Counted from the stretch's first letter, positions 17,210 through 26,298 are shown. The stretch: 38,159 nucleotides of DNA from Campylobacteraceae bacterium (GCA_027065045.1 JAMOOX010000093.1:1-38159); one strand, 5' to 3'. Numbers and translations are program-made. Notes: generated by a model from the letters alone, not told the origin.

Positions 17210-19222
17210 CTACACCGCCACCATTGAGATATAATAACATCTCATACATCTGTTTGCTTCATCTTGTGCTTCTTGACCAGTAAAGCCTAGATTAACCTCT
17301 TTGTTATTATCTACTCTCTCATTAGTCTCTAACTTTTGGCTAACTTCTCTTGGAATACCTGGTATCCAACCTGTGATTTTTTCATTTTTATCATAGACTT
17401 TAAGTTTCGTTAAATGGTCTTCCATAATCTCATCATCAGTTAGACTCACTTTACCCGTATAGATATATCTACTAATTACACTAGCTGCTCTTTTTGCTTG
17501 ACCAACTGCATTAACAATAGTCATAGGACCATATTCACAATCACCAGTAGCAAAAAGACCATCACGATTTGTCATATAATCTTTACCATTAGTTAAAAGA
17601 GTATTCCAAGAAGTAAGCTTAATATCCCACTCTTCTGGTAAAAGTTGTAAATCAGCAGCTTGTGAAACAGCAGGAATTAAGAAATCACAATCAATCTCAA
17701 AATCTCCATCTTCAATTTTAACAAGTTGAGCTCTTCCACCATTAGGGTCAGGTACTAATTCAAACTTATTTACTAGAAGTTTGACAAGCTTATTATCTTC
17801 ATCAAATATCTCTTCAACAGCTGAATGGAATATAAACTCTACACCCTCTTCAACTGCTTCATGATACTCTTCATAAGTTGTATTTCTAATAATAGTTTTT
17901 TCATCTCTACGATAAAGCATAATTACTTTTTTAGCACCATCTCTTACAGCACATCTTACAACATCCATTGATGTAAATCCACCACCAACACATACCACGG
18001 TCTTATCTTTTAGCTCATTAGAAGCAGTTGAACCAATACCATATTTAGTCCATAGATTTACTTTATCAAGCATATCTATCGCACCCCAATATCCATTAAT
18101 ATCAGCTCTCTCATTTTTAGCACGAACTTTTTTGGATAATCTAGCTCCAAAACCAAGCATTGTAGCATCATACTCTGCATCAATCTCTTTAAGTCTTTTA
18201 GCATCTACTCTATGGTTATTATGTATTGTTACAGCTTCCATCTCAAGGACTAAATCAATATCTTTTTGATACTTCTCTATTGGCATACGGTATTGTGGTA
18301 CTCCCACTGCTACCTCACCACCATTTACAGGAAGCTCTTCAAAAATATCAACTTTAATCCCCTCTAATGCTAAATAATAAGCAGTTGTAAGCCCAGCAGG
18401 ACCTGCACCAATAACTGCTACTTTTTTACCATCATTTCTTAGAGGTTTTGGCTCTCGTGGATGTTGCCATAATAATCCATGGTCGCTCTCATAATCAGCC
18501 CCAAGTCTTTTAAGCTCCATAATTGATATAGGCTCATCAAGATTTGTTCTTCTACAAGCATCTTCACAAGGGTGAGGACAGACTCTACCACAAGTATGAG
18601 CAAGTGGCATAGTCTCTCTTGTAGCCACTAAAGAATCAGCAAACTGCATATCTCTAACACCCTCAATATAAGCAGGAATATCCACATGAGCAGGACACAT
18701 ATCTGTACAAGGTGCTGTTACTTTTGCAATATATTTTATATCATCATTATAGTGGTGAGATGGGATTTGTTCATCAATTACTTTATTAAATTGTGCCTCA
18801 AAATGGTTCATCAAATCTAATATAGGTTTTGGAACAGTTTTACCAATCTCACATTTAGAGGTACTCATCATAGTCTCACTCACCTCTTTTAGGTGTGCAA
18901 CATCATCATAACTACCCTCTCCTCTTGCTATCTTATCAAGTAAATCATATAAAATCTTACCACCCCATCTACCAGGTGCACATCTTCCACATGCTTCTGA
19001 ATAGATTTGATATTGAGCAGCATATTCTGTAGCTAATCGTACGGCATCTACATCTTCATTAAAGATAGCTACACCGTCCCAACCAATAAATGCTTTGGAA
19101 TTTACATCTGCTGTATAATCTTGTGGTAATTTAAAACCTGATTTACTCATCTCGTCATCAGATGATTTATCTCTATTATCGATAAATTCACCTCTCCAAG
19201 TTGAGAAAATTACATCAGACAT
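17210..19222 (-). CDS. GltD-like FAD/NAD(P)-binding iron-sulfur subunit in the NuoF position
   Basis: The 670-aa protein sits where nuoF is expected but is not the FMN-binding 51-kDa subunit. An N-terminal segment (about 75-145) resembles the C-terminal cluster domain of NuoF: Cys78, Cys81 and Cys124 are kept but the third ligand of C-x2-C-x2-C is Gly84. Next comes a GltD-type cysteine region (Cys172, Cys176, Cys211, Cys215, Cys219, Cys223), an FAD Rossmann motif GAGPAG (272-277), an NAD(P) Rossmann motif GGGFTSMD (413-420) followed by YRRDE, and the FAD-closing ATGDCEYGPMTIVNAVGQAKRAA-type segment near 558-580. The C-terminus has CMRC. It probably feeds electrons from NAD(P)H or another donor into complex I. 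It overlaps the 77-aa gene by 1 nt. Cofactors are inferred. Confidence 0.82.
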   Translation of the reverse strand: MSDVIFSTWRGEFIDNRDKSSDDEMSKSGFKLPQDYTADVNSKAFIGWDGVAIFNEDVDAVRLATEYAAQYQIYSEACGRCAPGRWGGKILYDLLDKIARGEGSYDDVAHLKEVSETMMSTSKCEIGKTVPKPILDLMNHFEAQFNKVIDEQIPSHHYNDDIKYIAKVTAPCTDMCPAHVDIPAYIEGVRDMQFADSLVATRETMPLAHTCGRVCPHPCEDACRRTNLDEPISIMELKRLGADYESDHGLLWQHPREPKPLRNDGKKVAVIGAGPAGLTTAYYLALEGIKVDIFEELPVNGGEVAVGVPQYRMPIEKYQKDIDLVLEMEAVTIHNNHRVDAKRLKEIDAEYDATMLGFGARLSKKVRAKNERADINGYWGAIDMLDKVNLWTKYGIGSTASNELKDKTVVCVGGGFTSMDVVRCAVRDGAKKVIMLYRRDEKTIIRNTTYEEYHEAVEEGVEFIFHSAVEEIFDEDNKLVKLLVNKFELVPDPNGGRAQLVKIEDGDFEIDCDFLIPAVSQAADLQLLPEEWDIKLTSWNTLLTNGKDYMTNRDGLFATGDCEYGPMTIVNAVGQAKRAASVISRYIYTGKVSLTDDEIMEDHLTKLKVYDKNEKITGWIPGIPREVSQKLETNERVDNNKEVNLGFTGQEAQDEANRCMRCYYISMVAV

Positions 19223-19455
19223 TAATCAGCCTTTCTCTTTACAACAATAGTCCAATCAACTTCATTAAACTTTAAAGAATTCATAAGTTCATGACCATTT
19301 TCTTTAACTATATCTGCACTTTTTTGAATAGAAGAGAAATCACCCACTTCAAATAGGAAAATTCCTACCTCTTGTGGATTAACATCAGTTTCTAAAAGCT
19401 CAACCATTCTACCATAAAAATCATCTTTTAAATTTCTTAAGTCAAATCTTTTCAT
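19222..19455 (-). CDS. Small complex I accessory subunit in the NuoE position (HP1264-like)
   Basis: The 77-aa protein has no cysteine at all, so it cannot carry the [2Fe-2S] cluster of true NuoE. Its sequence (start [20 protein letters not shown], end VDWTIVVKRK) resembles the short proteins at this place in Helicobacter and Campylobacter nuo clusters, which are labelled NuoE by position only. It overlaps nuoD and the 670-aa FAD subunit by 1 nt each, so all three are translationally coupled. It is probably a structural or docking partner for the FAD subunit; no enzymatic motif is visible. Confidence 0.75.
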   Translation of the reverse strand: MKRFDLRNLKDDFYGRMVELLETDVNPQEVGIFLFEVGDFSSIQKSADIVKENGHELMNSLKFNEVDWTIVVKRKAD

Positions 19456-20681
19456 TATCTATCTACCTCTCCAAATACAATATTTGTAGTACCAATGATA
19501 GTAACAACATCTGCAATATAAGTACCTACTAGAAGTTCTTGAAGCAATCCTGTATGATAAAAACTAGGTGCTCTACATTTCAATCTATAAGCATAAGGCT
19601 CACCCTCTGATTTGATATAGAAACCAAGTTCTCCTTTTGGTGATTCAGTTGGTACATATACATCACCTTTTGGTGGTCTCATACCTTGTGTTACAAGCAC
19701 AAAATGTTGCATTAGAGCATAATTTTGAGTCATCATCTCCTCTTTTGAAGCTGATATATATTGAGGTGAGTGTGCCATAAGTTTTGGTTCTGTTTTTGGA
19801 TACATAAGCACAAGTTGTTCTATAATTCTAGCTGATTGTCTCATCTCTTCCATATATAGTTTATATCTTCCAAGACTATCACAACTATTACTTACAGGAA
19901 TATCAAAGTTAAGCTCACTATATAGTTCATAAGGCTCTTCTTTACGAATATCATACTTTATTCCACTTCCTCTTAACATTACACCACTACAACCCCAACT
20001 CATCGCATTTTCTGCACTAATTGTACCTACATCTTCTAGTCTCATTTTCCAAATTCTATTTTCTGTAAGTAGGTCTTCATACATTTTTACATTTTCAGGT
20101 AATTTTTGAGTATAAGTTATCATATTCTCAATCCAACCATCTGGTAAATCTAATGGTACTCCACCAATTCTAACTGCACTATGAGTAAGTCTTGCCCCAC
20201 AATAATCTTCCATCAAATCCATTGCAAACTCTCTCTCACGGAAAGCATAAAGGAATACACTCATAGCCCCAACATCAAGAGCGTGAGTTGCAATAAAAAA
20301 TAGATGTGAAATAATACGGTTAAGTTCAAGCAACATTGTTCTAATTACTTGCGCTCTTCGTGGTACCTCTAATCCTATTAATCTCTCAACAGAGAGTGCA
20401 TAAGCATAATTATTAGCAGTTGAAGCGATATAATCTAATCTATCAGTAGTTGGCAAAAACTCATTATATGTCATATTTTCTGCCATTTTTTCTATACCAC
20501 GATGAAGATAACCTATATCAGGTAGTGCTTTGACCACCTCTTCTCCATCTAGTTCTAATACTAATCTCAACTGTCCATGAGCAGATGGGTGCTGAGGACC
20601 AAAGTTGATTACCATTGTATTATCATCTCTCTCAAAGTTGAGATTTTCAAAAAATGGACTTAATTTATTGGTTACTTGCAT
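19455..20681 (-). CDS. nuoD: NADH-quinone oxidoreductase (complex I) subunit D
   Basis: The 408-aa, 49-kDa-type subunit lines the quinone site together with NuoB. The N-terminal loop [11 protein letters not shown] (26-36) carries the conserved histidines, and [18 protein letters not shown] with the following PTTDRLDY are the expected quinone-chamber segments. It is related to the large subunit of NiFe hydrogenases but lacks metal-ligand cysteines. It starts 8 nt after nuoC (separate, unlike NuoCD fusions). Full length, ending VFGEVDR as in the family. Confidence 0.96.
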   Translation of the reverse strand: MQVTNKLSPFFENLNFERDDNTMVINFGPQHPSAHGQLRLVLELDGEEVVKALPDIGYLHRGIEKMAENMTYNEFLPTTDRLDYIASTANNYAYALSVERLIGLEVPRRAQVIRTMLLELNRIISHLFFIATHALDVGAMSVFLYAFREREFAMDLMEDYCGARLTHSAVRIGGVPLDLPDGWIENMITYTQKLPENVKMYEDLLTENRIWKMRLEDVGTISAENAMSWGCSGVMLRGSGIKYDIRKEEPYELYSELNFDIPVSNSCDSLGRYKLYMEEMRQSARIIEQLVLMYPKTEPKLMAHSPQYISASKEEMMTQNYALMQHFVLVTQGMRPPKGDVYVPTESPKGELGFYIKSEGEPYAYRLKCRAPSFYHTGLLQELLVGTYIADVVTIIGTTNIVFGEVDR

Positions 20682-20689
20682 ATTCTCTC

Positions 20690-21472
20690 CTATCTTCGCT
20701 CATCTAGTTGTTCTGTCCCAGTAGTATAATCTACTAACACAGTTTGGCTATATTCAATTGGAGTTTTAGACTCACCTTTAGATATATCAGCATCAAAATC
20801 AACTTCATATCCTACTCTTGAAAATCTCTTAGTATCATATCTATCAATTCTTGAAGCATCACGATTTTCTGGTCCAATTACATCTCTGTACTCTTTTCCA
20901 AATATCTTATCAACCTCATACCATGATGCAAACTCATCACCTTGAAGAGGATAAGTCTTAAGTAGAGGATGTCCCTCCCAATCATCAGGCATAATAATTC
21001 TTTTGTGAAATGGATGATTATTTATCTTAATTCCAAACATATCATACATCTCTCGTTCTGCAAAGTTAGCACTTTTAAATAGAGGAACTGTTGTTTCAAT
21101 AGCTTCACCATCAGGTATTCTACATACAACTCTAACTCTAAGTGCATCATCAAGATTTAACATTTGATAAAAAATCTCAAACTCTCCATCTTGTGCTAGA
21201 TAATCAACAGCACTAAGTTCTGTACATACTTTATATCCACACTCATCTTTTAGAGTCTCTAGTGTAGAGTAGTTATCTTGATGCTTGATTGTTACAATTA
21301 GTTGTCCAAGTGAAATATAAGCACAAAGCACTCTATCACCCAAAGCATCTACTACACTAGCAAAATGCGAACCCTCTTCTACATCAGATTGTGGGACTCT
21401 TGGTGCTACCCAAAATCTATCAGTATAGTATGATTTTTTTTGTACATTATCTTTTGGTACATATTTTCTCAT
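20690..21472 (-). CDS. nuoC: NADH-quinone oxidoreductase (complex I) subunit C
   Basis: The 260-aa, 30-kDa-type subunit carries the signature [21 protein letters not shown] region (about 125-147) followed by [20 protein letters not shown]. It is a peripheral-arm scaffold between NuoD and NuoB. The N-terminal 30 aa and the C-terminal tail (about 215-260) are extended relative to the shortest homologues. The start overlaps the nuoB stop by 1 nt. Confidence 0.95.
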   Translation of the reverse strand: MRKYVPKDNVQKKSYYTDRFWVAPRVPQSDVEEGSHFASVVDALGDRVLCAYISLGQLIVTIKHQDNYSTLETLKDECGYKVCTELSAVDYLAQDGEFEIFYQMLNLDDALRVRVVCRIPDGEAIETTVPLFKSANFAEREMYDMFGIKINNHPFHKRIIMPDDWEGHPLLKTYPLQGDEFASWYEVDKIFGKEYRDVIGPENRDASRIDRYDTKRFSRVGYEVDFDADISKGESKTPIEYSQTVLVDYTTGTEQLDERR

Positions 21473-21990
21473 TATATTAACCTCAAGTCTTGTTTTTTAT
21501 TATTATTCATATTTGCTGATTCACTTCTAATTTTCTTTTGAAGCATCATCAAAGCATATTGAAGTGTCTCTGGTCTTGGCGCACAACCTGGAAGATAAAT
21601 ATCAACAGGGACTATTCTATCTACACCTTGAACCGTAGCATAAGTATTAAACATACCACCAGTATTTGCACAACTACCCATTGAAATTACCCATTTAGGT
21701 TCAGTCATTTGGTCATATAATCTTCTTGCAAATTCAGAGTGCTTTTTAGAAAGAGTACCAGCTAATATCATTACATCAGACTGTCTTGGAGATGCTCTAA
21801 AGATTGTCCCCATTCTATCAAAATCGTATCTACTACCACCAGATGCCATCATCTCAATGGCACAACAAGCTAAACCATAAGTCAAAGGCCAAAGTGAATT
21901 TGAACGCCCCCAGTTTAATAGTTTATCTACTGAAGTTAACGCTATTGGTAAACCTGCGTTAGAGGCGAAATCTACTTTATGCTGTGCCAT
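21472..21990 (-). CDS. nuoB: NADH-quinone oxidoreductase (complex I) subunit B
   Basis: The 172-aa PSST-type subunit holds terminal cluster N2. The four ligands are visible: tandem Cys42-Cys43 ([11 protein letters not shown]), Cys107 ([10 protein letters not shown]) and Cys136 (LPGCAPRPE). It overlaps the end of nuoA by 19 nt and nuoC by 1 nt. The basic, Asn-rich tail (about 155-172) is not part of the conserved core. Very secure. Confidence 0.96.
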   Translation of the reverse strand: MAQHKVDFASNAGLPIALTSVDKLLNWGRSNSLWPLTYGLACCAIEMMASGGSRYDFDRMGTIFRASPRQSDVMILAGTLSKKHSEFARRLYDQMTEPKWVISMGSCANTGGMFNTYATVQGVDRIVPVDIYLPGCAPRPETLQYALMMLQKKIRSESANMNNNKKQDLRLI

Positions 21991-22364
21991 TCAAGTGCTC
22001 CTTTTTTCCATGCATATATAAATCCTATTGCTAAAAGTAGTACAAATAGAACCATCTCAACAAAACCAAACCAACCCAATAACTTAAAGTCTATTGCCCA
22101 TGGAAACATAAAGATAATCTCTACATCAAACAATATAAATAGAAGTGCTATCAGATAAAACTGAACCGATATAGTGTTAGGTTGTTTTGTAACCTCTGGC
22201 CCACACTCATATATAGTTAGCTTCAATTTTTCAGTATCAAGTTTTGCCAACTTTCTACTGACTAATCGTGCCAAAAATAGAGTTGCAGGAAATGCAACAG
22301 CTGTAAGTGCAAAAAGTACAAAAACACCAAAATATGGATGATCCGTAACAATATGAGTCATCAT
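21972..22364 (-). CDS. nuoA: NADH-quinone oxidoreductase (complex I) subunit A
   Basis: The 130-aa subunit has three transmembrane helices. The conserved loop [14 protein letters not shown] contains the reporter cysteine, and [16 protein letters not shown] is the family signature with intramembrane Asp and Glu. It is the first gene of the nuo operon. AAGGGGCGA precedes two consecutive ATG codons; the first was taken. A perfect 14-bp palindrome lies 14 nt upstream of the ATG. Confidence 0.95.
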   Translation of the reverse strand: MMTHIVTDHPYFGVFVLFALTAVAFPATLFLARLVSRKLAKLDTEKLKLTIYECGPEVTKQPNTISVQFYLIALLFILFDVEIIFMFPWAIDFKLLGWFGFVEMVLFVLLLAIGFIYAWKKGALEWHSIK

Positions 22365-22378
22365 TCGCCCCTTTTAAA

Positions 22379-22392
22379 TGAGAATATTCTCA
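22379..22392. promoter_or_regulatory. Perfect 14-bp palindrome upstream of nuoA
   Basis: TGAGAATATTCTCA is an exact inverted repeat without spacer. It lies just before the nuoA ribosome site and, if the -10 at 22408-22413 is right, in the very start of the transcript. It could be an operator for a dimeric regulator or a short leader hairpin. No regulator gene is adjacent. Confidence 0.45.
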
Positions 22393-22407
22393 AAATAATT
22401 TGTTCTT

Positions 22408-22413
22408 ATCATA
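22408..22413 (-). promoter_or_regulatory. Putative -10 element of the nuo operon promoter
   Basis: On the minus strand the sequence reads TGATATGATAAG. TATGAT is one mismatch from TATAAT and has a TG-like upstream extension. A start site near 22401 would place the nuoA palindrome at about +9 to +22. No convincing -35 box is seen, as is common in Campylobacterota promoters. Confidence 0.35.
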
Positions 22414-22519
22414 TCAAAATTAATGTTAAAGAATTGTGAGTAGAATTTGATTAAGAAATAAGTTTGAGATTTGTAACTATGTGAAACAGATTTTAATCTA
22501 AAAAATAGTATTCTTACAC

Positions 22520-22525
22520 TATAAA
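22520..22525 (+). promoter_or_regulatory. Putative -10 element for cysQ
   Basis: TATAAA within CACTATAAATAATATAAG, about 20 nt before the cysQ ATG. The AAGAGG ribosome site follows. The placement is plausible, but AT-rich background makes it uncertain. Confidence 0.25.
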
Positions 22526-22545
22526 TAATATAAGAGGTAATTATA

Positions 22546-23298
22546 ATGTTAGATAAAATAGATTTAAAAGATATAGAAAAGATTGCACTTAAAGCAGGAC
22601 AAGAGGTGATAGAGATATATAATAAGGACTTTAAAGTAGAGTATAAAGATGATAAATCTCCTCTAACAATAGCTGACCTTAAAGCCAATGATATTATATG
22701 TCAAAGCCTAATTTCTCTATATCCAAATATTCCAATCCTATCTGAAGAGAACAAAAAAATAGAGTATAATGATAGAAAAGATTGGGAATATTACTGGTGT
22801 ATAGACCCAATAGATGGAACAAAAGAGTTTATCAAAAAAAATGGTGATTTTACAATAAACATAGCTTTAATTTATAAAAATAGTCCTATTTTAGGTGTAG
22901 TTTATGCCCCTGTTTTAAAAGATATGTATAGTGCCAAAAAAGATAATGGTGCTTTTAAAAATGGAGTGAAATTACCAATAAAAAGAGATGATAATAAACT
23001 TGTAGTAGTAGCAAGTAAATCCCATCTTTCACCTGAAACAGAAGAGTATATTAACAGTTTAGAGTTAAATGGAAGAGAACTGATAAAAATCTCAAAAGGC
23101 TCATCTCTAAAATTATGTATGGTAGCAGAGGGAGTAGCCGATATTTATCCAAGACTAGCCCCCACAATGGAGTGGGATACAACTGCTGCTGATGCTATTG
23201 TAAGAGAGGCAGGGAAGATGTGTTATGATTTTGAATTAGATACTCCAATGGTGTATAATAAAGAGAATTTATTAAATCCGTGGTTTGTTGTGAGATAG
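22546..23298 (+). CDS. cysQ: 3'(2'),5'-bisphosphate nucleotidase CysQ
   Basis: The 250-aa protein is a member of the lithium-sensitive, Mg-dependent phosphatase family related to inositol monophosphatase. It hydrolyses 3'-phosphoadenosine 5'-phosphate (pAp) to AMP, clearing a by-product of sulfate assimilation. Metal-binding motifs visible are SEE (66-68), DPIDGTKEF (87-95) and WDTTAADAI near residue 205-213. The start ATG has AAGAGG 8 nt upstream. It is transcribed divergently from the nuo operon. A general inositol-phosphatase role is the alternative, but the DGTKEF form favours CysQ. Confidence 0.9.
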   Translation: MLDKIDLKDIEKIALKAGQEVIEIYNKDFKVEYKDDKSPLTIADLKANDIICQSLISLYPNIPILSEENKKIEYNDRKDWEYYWCIDPIDGTKEFIKKNGDFTINIALIYKNSPILGVVYAPVLKDMYSAKKDNGAFKNGVKLPIKRDDNKLVVVASKSHLSPETEEYINSLELNGRELIKISKGSSLKLCMVAEGVADIYPRLAPTMEWDTTAADAIVREAGKMCYDFELDTPMVYNKENLLNPWFVVR

Positions 23299-23360
23299 GT
23301 AAATTTTATATAATATTTAAAGATATTCTGTGTGGACATCCCTAGTAAATTATTATCTTA

Positions 23361-23394
23361 TTTCTAAAATTTAATATTAAAATTGTTTTAGAAA
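23361..23394. terminator. Hairpin downstream of cysQ, just outside the left inverted repeat
   Basis: TTTCTAAAA (23361-23369) pairs perfectly with TTTTAGAAA (23386-23394) around a 16-nt AT loop. It could terminate cysQ transcription, but there is no T-run after it and the stem is AT-rich. It ends 6 nt before the 34-bp inverted repeat begins. Confidence 0.3.
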
Positions 23395-23399
23395 GTTAT

Positions 23400-23433
23400 A
23401 AAAGTGGAAATTTAATACACGGTACTTAAATTG
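23400..23433 (+). repeat. Left copy of a 34-bp inverted repeat bounding a 3-kb accessory block
   Basis: Key blocks are AAAGTGGAAATT at the outer side and ACACGGTACTTAAATTG at the inner side. The reverse complement of this copy matches 26381-26414 at 33 of 34 positions (one A/G difference). It lies 11 nt beyond the stop of the AAA-ATPase/nuclease gene. I do not recognise the repeat as a known insertion sequence end, and no target duplication is evident outside it. Confidence 0.85.
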
Positions 23434-23444
23434 AGAGAAGAGGA

Positions 23445-25001
23445 TTAGACTATCTTCTCCCACTCAAATTTGCAGATATTTCTATCTTTTTTAGAAAATT
23501 CTATACCAATGATAACTATCTCTTCTGCCTTGTTTAGATACTTTTCGTGATACTTTTTCTCTTTTATCTGCTCTAAAGCTTTGCCATTTCTATTCTTATT
23601 TTCTACTACTTTAAACTCAATAATATAGACTTGGCTCATATCAGGTGTGGCGATAGTTAAATCTATTCTTCCTAAATTAGTTGTATCTTCGGCTATAAAC
23701 TCAATCCCTAAACCTGATAGGTAACTGTAAATGATGTTCGCATAGTAGCCCTCATAATGGTGCATATCATTTTTTGTATAACTATTATAAGGAAGAGTAG
23801 CAAAAACTTGATAGATGGCTTTTTCAAACTGTTTCATATCTTTAAATTCAATTGCATCAAATATAGGATTTTTTTGTAAAATATTATTGGTCAAAAGATA
23901 GCGATAAATTCGTTCATTAAGGGCAGTTCTTACTTCAAGATTGGGGTAACTTAACTTAAATATTCGTTGGTTAAATCGTGTTCTAACCTCTTGAATAGTC
24001 AAGTAACCTGTTTGAAATAATAGTGTTTCTATCTTAATATCATCTACATCAAAACTGCTTATATCAGTCTCACTCATATAGAGATTTTCTAAATTTGGTA
24101 GATAATACCTCTGCTCTTTTAAAAGTTGAATTAAAAAACTTGGGCTACCTGTCTCAAACCAATAGTGACTATAGATTTTTCCCTTAGAGAAAAAGAGTAA
24201 AATATCAAAAGGATTATAAACTCCCTCTCCCAAGAAGTTATAACCGTTATACCATTTTTTGAGTTCATCTAAATCAACACCATCTAATCGTTCATTAAAT
24301 GACTCTTTTACATCATTATGTGTATAACCACAAATGGTAGCATATCCTTCATCTAAAGATATATCTTCTAAATTATTCAATCCACTAAATAGGCTTACTT
24401 TTGAGAACTTACTAACACCTGTTAACATAGCAAACTTTAAATATTGGTCACTCTCTTTAATCACAGAGTAGATATTTTTGAGTCTATCACGAACCTCTTT
24501 AGATAACTCTTTGTCTGTAATATTATCTAAAATAGGTTTGTCATACTCATCTACCAAAACAACAACTTTTTGATTGTATTTTTCATAAGCAGTACGAATG
24601 AGTTCGCTCAAACATTTTTTATGTTTACTATTATCTGTACAATCTAGTTTTAATCTTCTCTCATTGTTCTCTATAAGCTCTTGAATAGTATCATCAATAT
24701 CAGTAATACTTTTCACTACCCCTGCACCAAAACTGATTTTAATCACTGGATAAGTGGTTTTCCAATCCCACTTATTATAAATATAAAGTCCCTCAAATAA
24801 TTCTTTTTTACCCTCAAATATATCTTTTAGGGTATCTAAAAAGAGAGACTTTCCAAAACGGCGAGGGCGAGAAAGAAAAAAATATCCCCCCTCTTTAGTT
24901 ATAAGATTATATGCCAAATCTGTTTTATCTATATATATATAATTCTCTTTTTTATCTCTTATTTTTTGGAATGTTTGGATTCCTATTGGTAGGTTTTTCA
25001 T
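23445..25001 (-). CDS. AAA-ATPase-like / PD-(D/E)XK nuclease family protein
   Basis: The 518-aa protein has the two-part plan of the AAA-ATPase-like (PF09820-type) plus PDDEXK_9 family. The N-terminal half starts LPIGIQTFQKIR, has YIDKT (23-27), a Walker A-like RPRRFGKS (45-52) and Walker B VVVLVDEYD (147-154). The C-terminal half carries the nuclease-like set Asp447, Glu462 and Lys464 (ID...EFK). The family is abundant and often multicopy in anaerobes and Campylobacterota. Its role is not established; mobile-element or defence functions are suspected. It begins 1 nt after the truncated DUF262 frame, implying it or a rearrangement cut that gene. It lies in the inverted-repeat-bounded block. 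Confidence 0.8.
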   Translation of the reverse strand: MKNLPIGIQTFQKIRDKKENYIYIDKTDLAYNLITKEGGYFFLSRPRRFGKSLFLDTLKDIFEGKKELFEGLYIYNKWDWKTTYPVIKISFGAGVVKSITDIDDTIQELIENNERRLKLDCTDNSKHKKCLSELIRTAYEKYNQKVVVLVDEYDKPILDNITDKELSKEVRDRLKNIYSVIKESDQYLKFAMLTGVSKFSKVSLFSGLNNLEDISLDEGYATICGYTHNDVKESFNERLDGVDLDELKKWYNGYNFLGEGVYNPFDILLFFSKGKIYSHYWFETGSPSFLIQLLKEQRYYLPNLENLYMSETDISSFDVDDIKIETLLFQTGYLTIQEVRTRFNQRIFKLSYPNLEVRTALNERIYRYLLTNNILQKNPIFDAIEFKDMKQFEKAIYQVFATLPYNSYTKNDMHHYEGYYANIIYSYLSGLGIEFIAEDTTNLGRIDLTIATPDMSQVYIIEFKVVENKNRNGKALEQIKEKKYHEKYLNKAEEIVIIGIEFSKKDRNICKFEWEKIV

Positions 25002-25002
25002 A

Positions 25003-26196
25003 TTATTTTCTTTTATTTAAATTTCTTTTATTTTCAGTTAATATTTTTTCAAATGCGTCTATAATGTTGATATTGGTTATTTTCTTTTTCTTTAAAATAT
25101 TAATCTCTTTTTTATAAGAAAACGCATTATAAAAATGTCTTAAAAATCTCTCTTGTTTTTTTGCATCATTCACATAAGTTACCAATTTATTCCATATATC
25201 TATGGAACTTTCTATAGACTTATCATCTAATTTTGAAAAAATAATATTTTTAATTAAATCCATTGGAGTTAACTCTTGTCCTCTATTATTTAAGGTTTCA
25301 AACAACCTATTTGCTGAGTTATAATCAGATACTCTTGATTAAATACGCCATATTCGCAAGAATAAGGTCATGTATAAGGTTCAAGCTACCTTATTATTTT
25401 TTGTTTAAAAAAGTTTAATTAACTACTACATAAGCTTGGATATCGCTTGTATAGTATATAAAAACTCATATGTAAAATATTATTTAAACATTAATATTTT
25501 ATAACTTTATATATTTTATTTTGTTTAAAACATATAATCCAATAGTAAAATAAGCTATTTAAACTATAGAATATTGCTTATATTGCTTTAAATTCCAACT
25601 GATATTTCAATTAAAACAGTTAGTTATATTTAATTTTTCATAAAAATTCATTAATTCATTAAGTTTAAAAGATTGAAATCGTTTATAAAAATATTCATAT
25701 GATTTATTAATATTTGACTCTTGTTCAAGTTTCTTATCTTGACTTTTATTTTGCAATAAACCAACTTCTTGAAGTAAAGCTATATAATTTTGATAGTCAT
25801 TCTTTTGATGAGAGGGATGGAGTCGAGGAATTTCTTCTTCAATAACAACAAAATCACTGATATAAGTACACATTCTATAAAATTTGTTCTTTATTTCATT
25901 TGGAATATTTTCCATTTCACTAGTAATTTTAGAAAGAGCAATTAAAGCTAAAGAAATAGTTGTTAATCTTTGTTGACCATCTACCACATCAATATAGTCA
26001 GAATCTTTATCATTAATAGTAATAATAGAACCTAAAAAATGACTTTCTCCATTTACTGTTTCAGAGTCTTGTATATCATTTATAAAAAACTCCCAATTTT
26101 TTTTATCCCACACATATTCTCTCTGATATGGTGGTATCTTATATACAGTTGTCTTATCAGTAGCATTTTATTTATTTTTTTGTTATTAGCTTCCAT
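25003..26196 (-). pseudogene. Broken DUF262 (GmrSD-type restriction) gene in three pieces
   Basis: The gene starts at an ATG at 26194-26196 (MEANNKK). It loses frame near 26165-26170 and continues in the frame open from 26167 to 25607. That frame holds KIPPYQREYVWDKKNWE and the DGQQRLTT motif (DVVDGQQRLTTISL), hallmarks of DUF262. It then stops. About 265 bp of AT-rich foreign-looking sequence follows. The family continues at 25338 with RVSDYNSANRLFETLNNRG and TPMDLIKNIIF, and ends at 25003, before the expected C-terminal DUF1524/HNH part. DUF262-DUF1524 proteins include GmrSD-type nucleases against modified phage DNA. With a frameshift, an insert and a lost 3' end this copy should be dead. 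Confidence 0.8.
25342..25606. mobile_element. AT-rich insert of about 265 bp within the DUF262 pseudogene, possible non-autonomous element
   Basis: It splits the DUF262 reading frame between LNITNCF and RVSDYNSA. It has no coding capacity and no terminal inverted repeat. One end carries AATAAGGT paired with ACCTTATT (about 25359-25394 on the plus strand, with an inner repeat of AAGGT/ACCTT). The other end has AATAT/ATATT around AAGCA. Sub-terminal hairpins, no terminal repeats and an AT-rich TTTAA-like context at both edges would fit a relic of an IS200/IS605-type element, but this is inference. Edges are approximate. Confidence 0.35.
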
Positions 26197-26298
26197 TCTC
26201 TATTTCCATTTTTTAATTGAATTTTATTTTTTCAATATTATATCAAGATTTTTAATAGATAAAGGTATCCTTGAATTGTTTGTTTTTGATTATTTTAA

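Noticed and set aside
22374-22688. 104-codon minus-strand frame overlapping the nuoA leader and the start of cysQ
   Set aside because: It is antisense to the well-supported cysQ start, has no family resemblance and covers the divergent promoter region.
23400-23433. The 34-bp repeat as a CRISPR repeat or integron recombination site
   Set aside because: Only two copies, 3 kb apart and in inverted orientation, with no spacer pattern, no Cas or integrase gene in the window.
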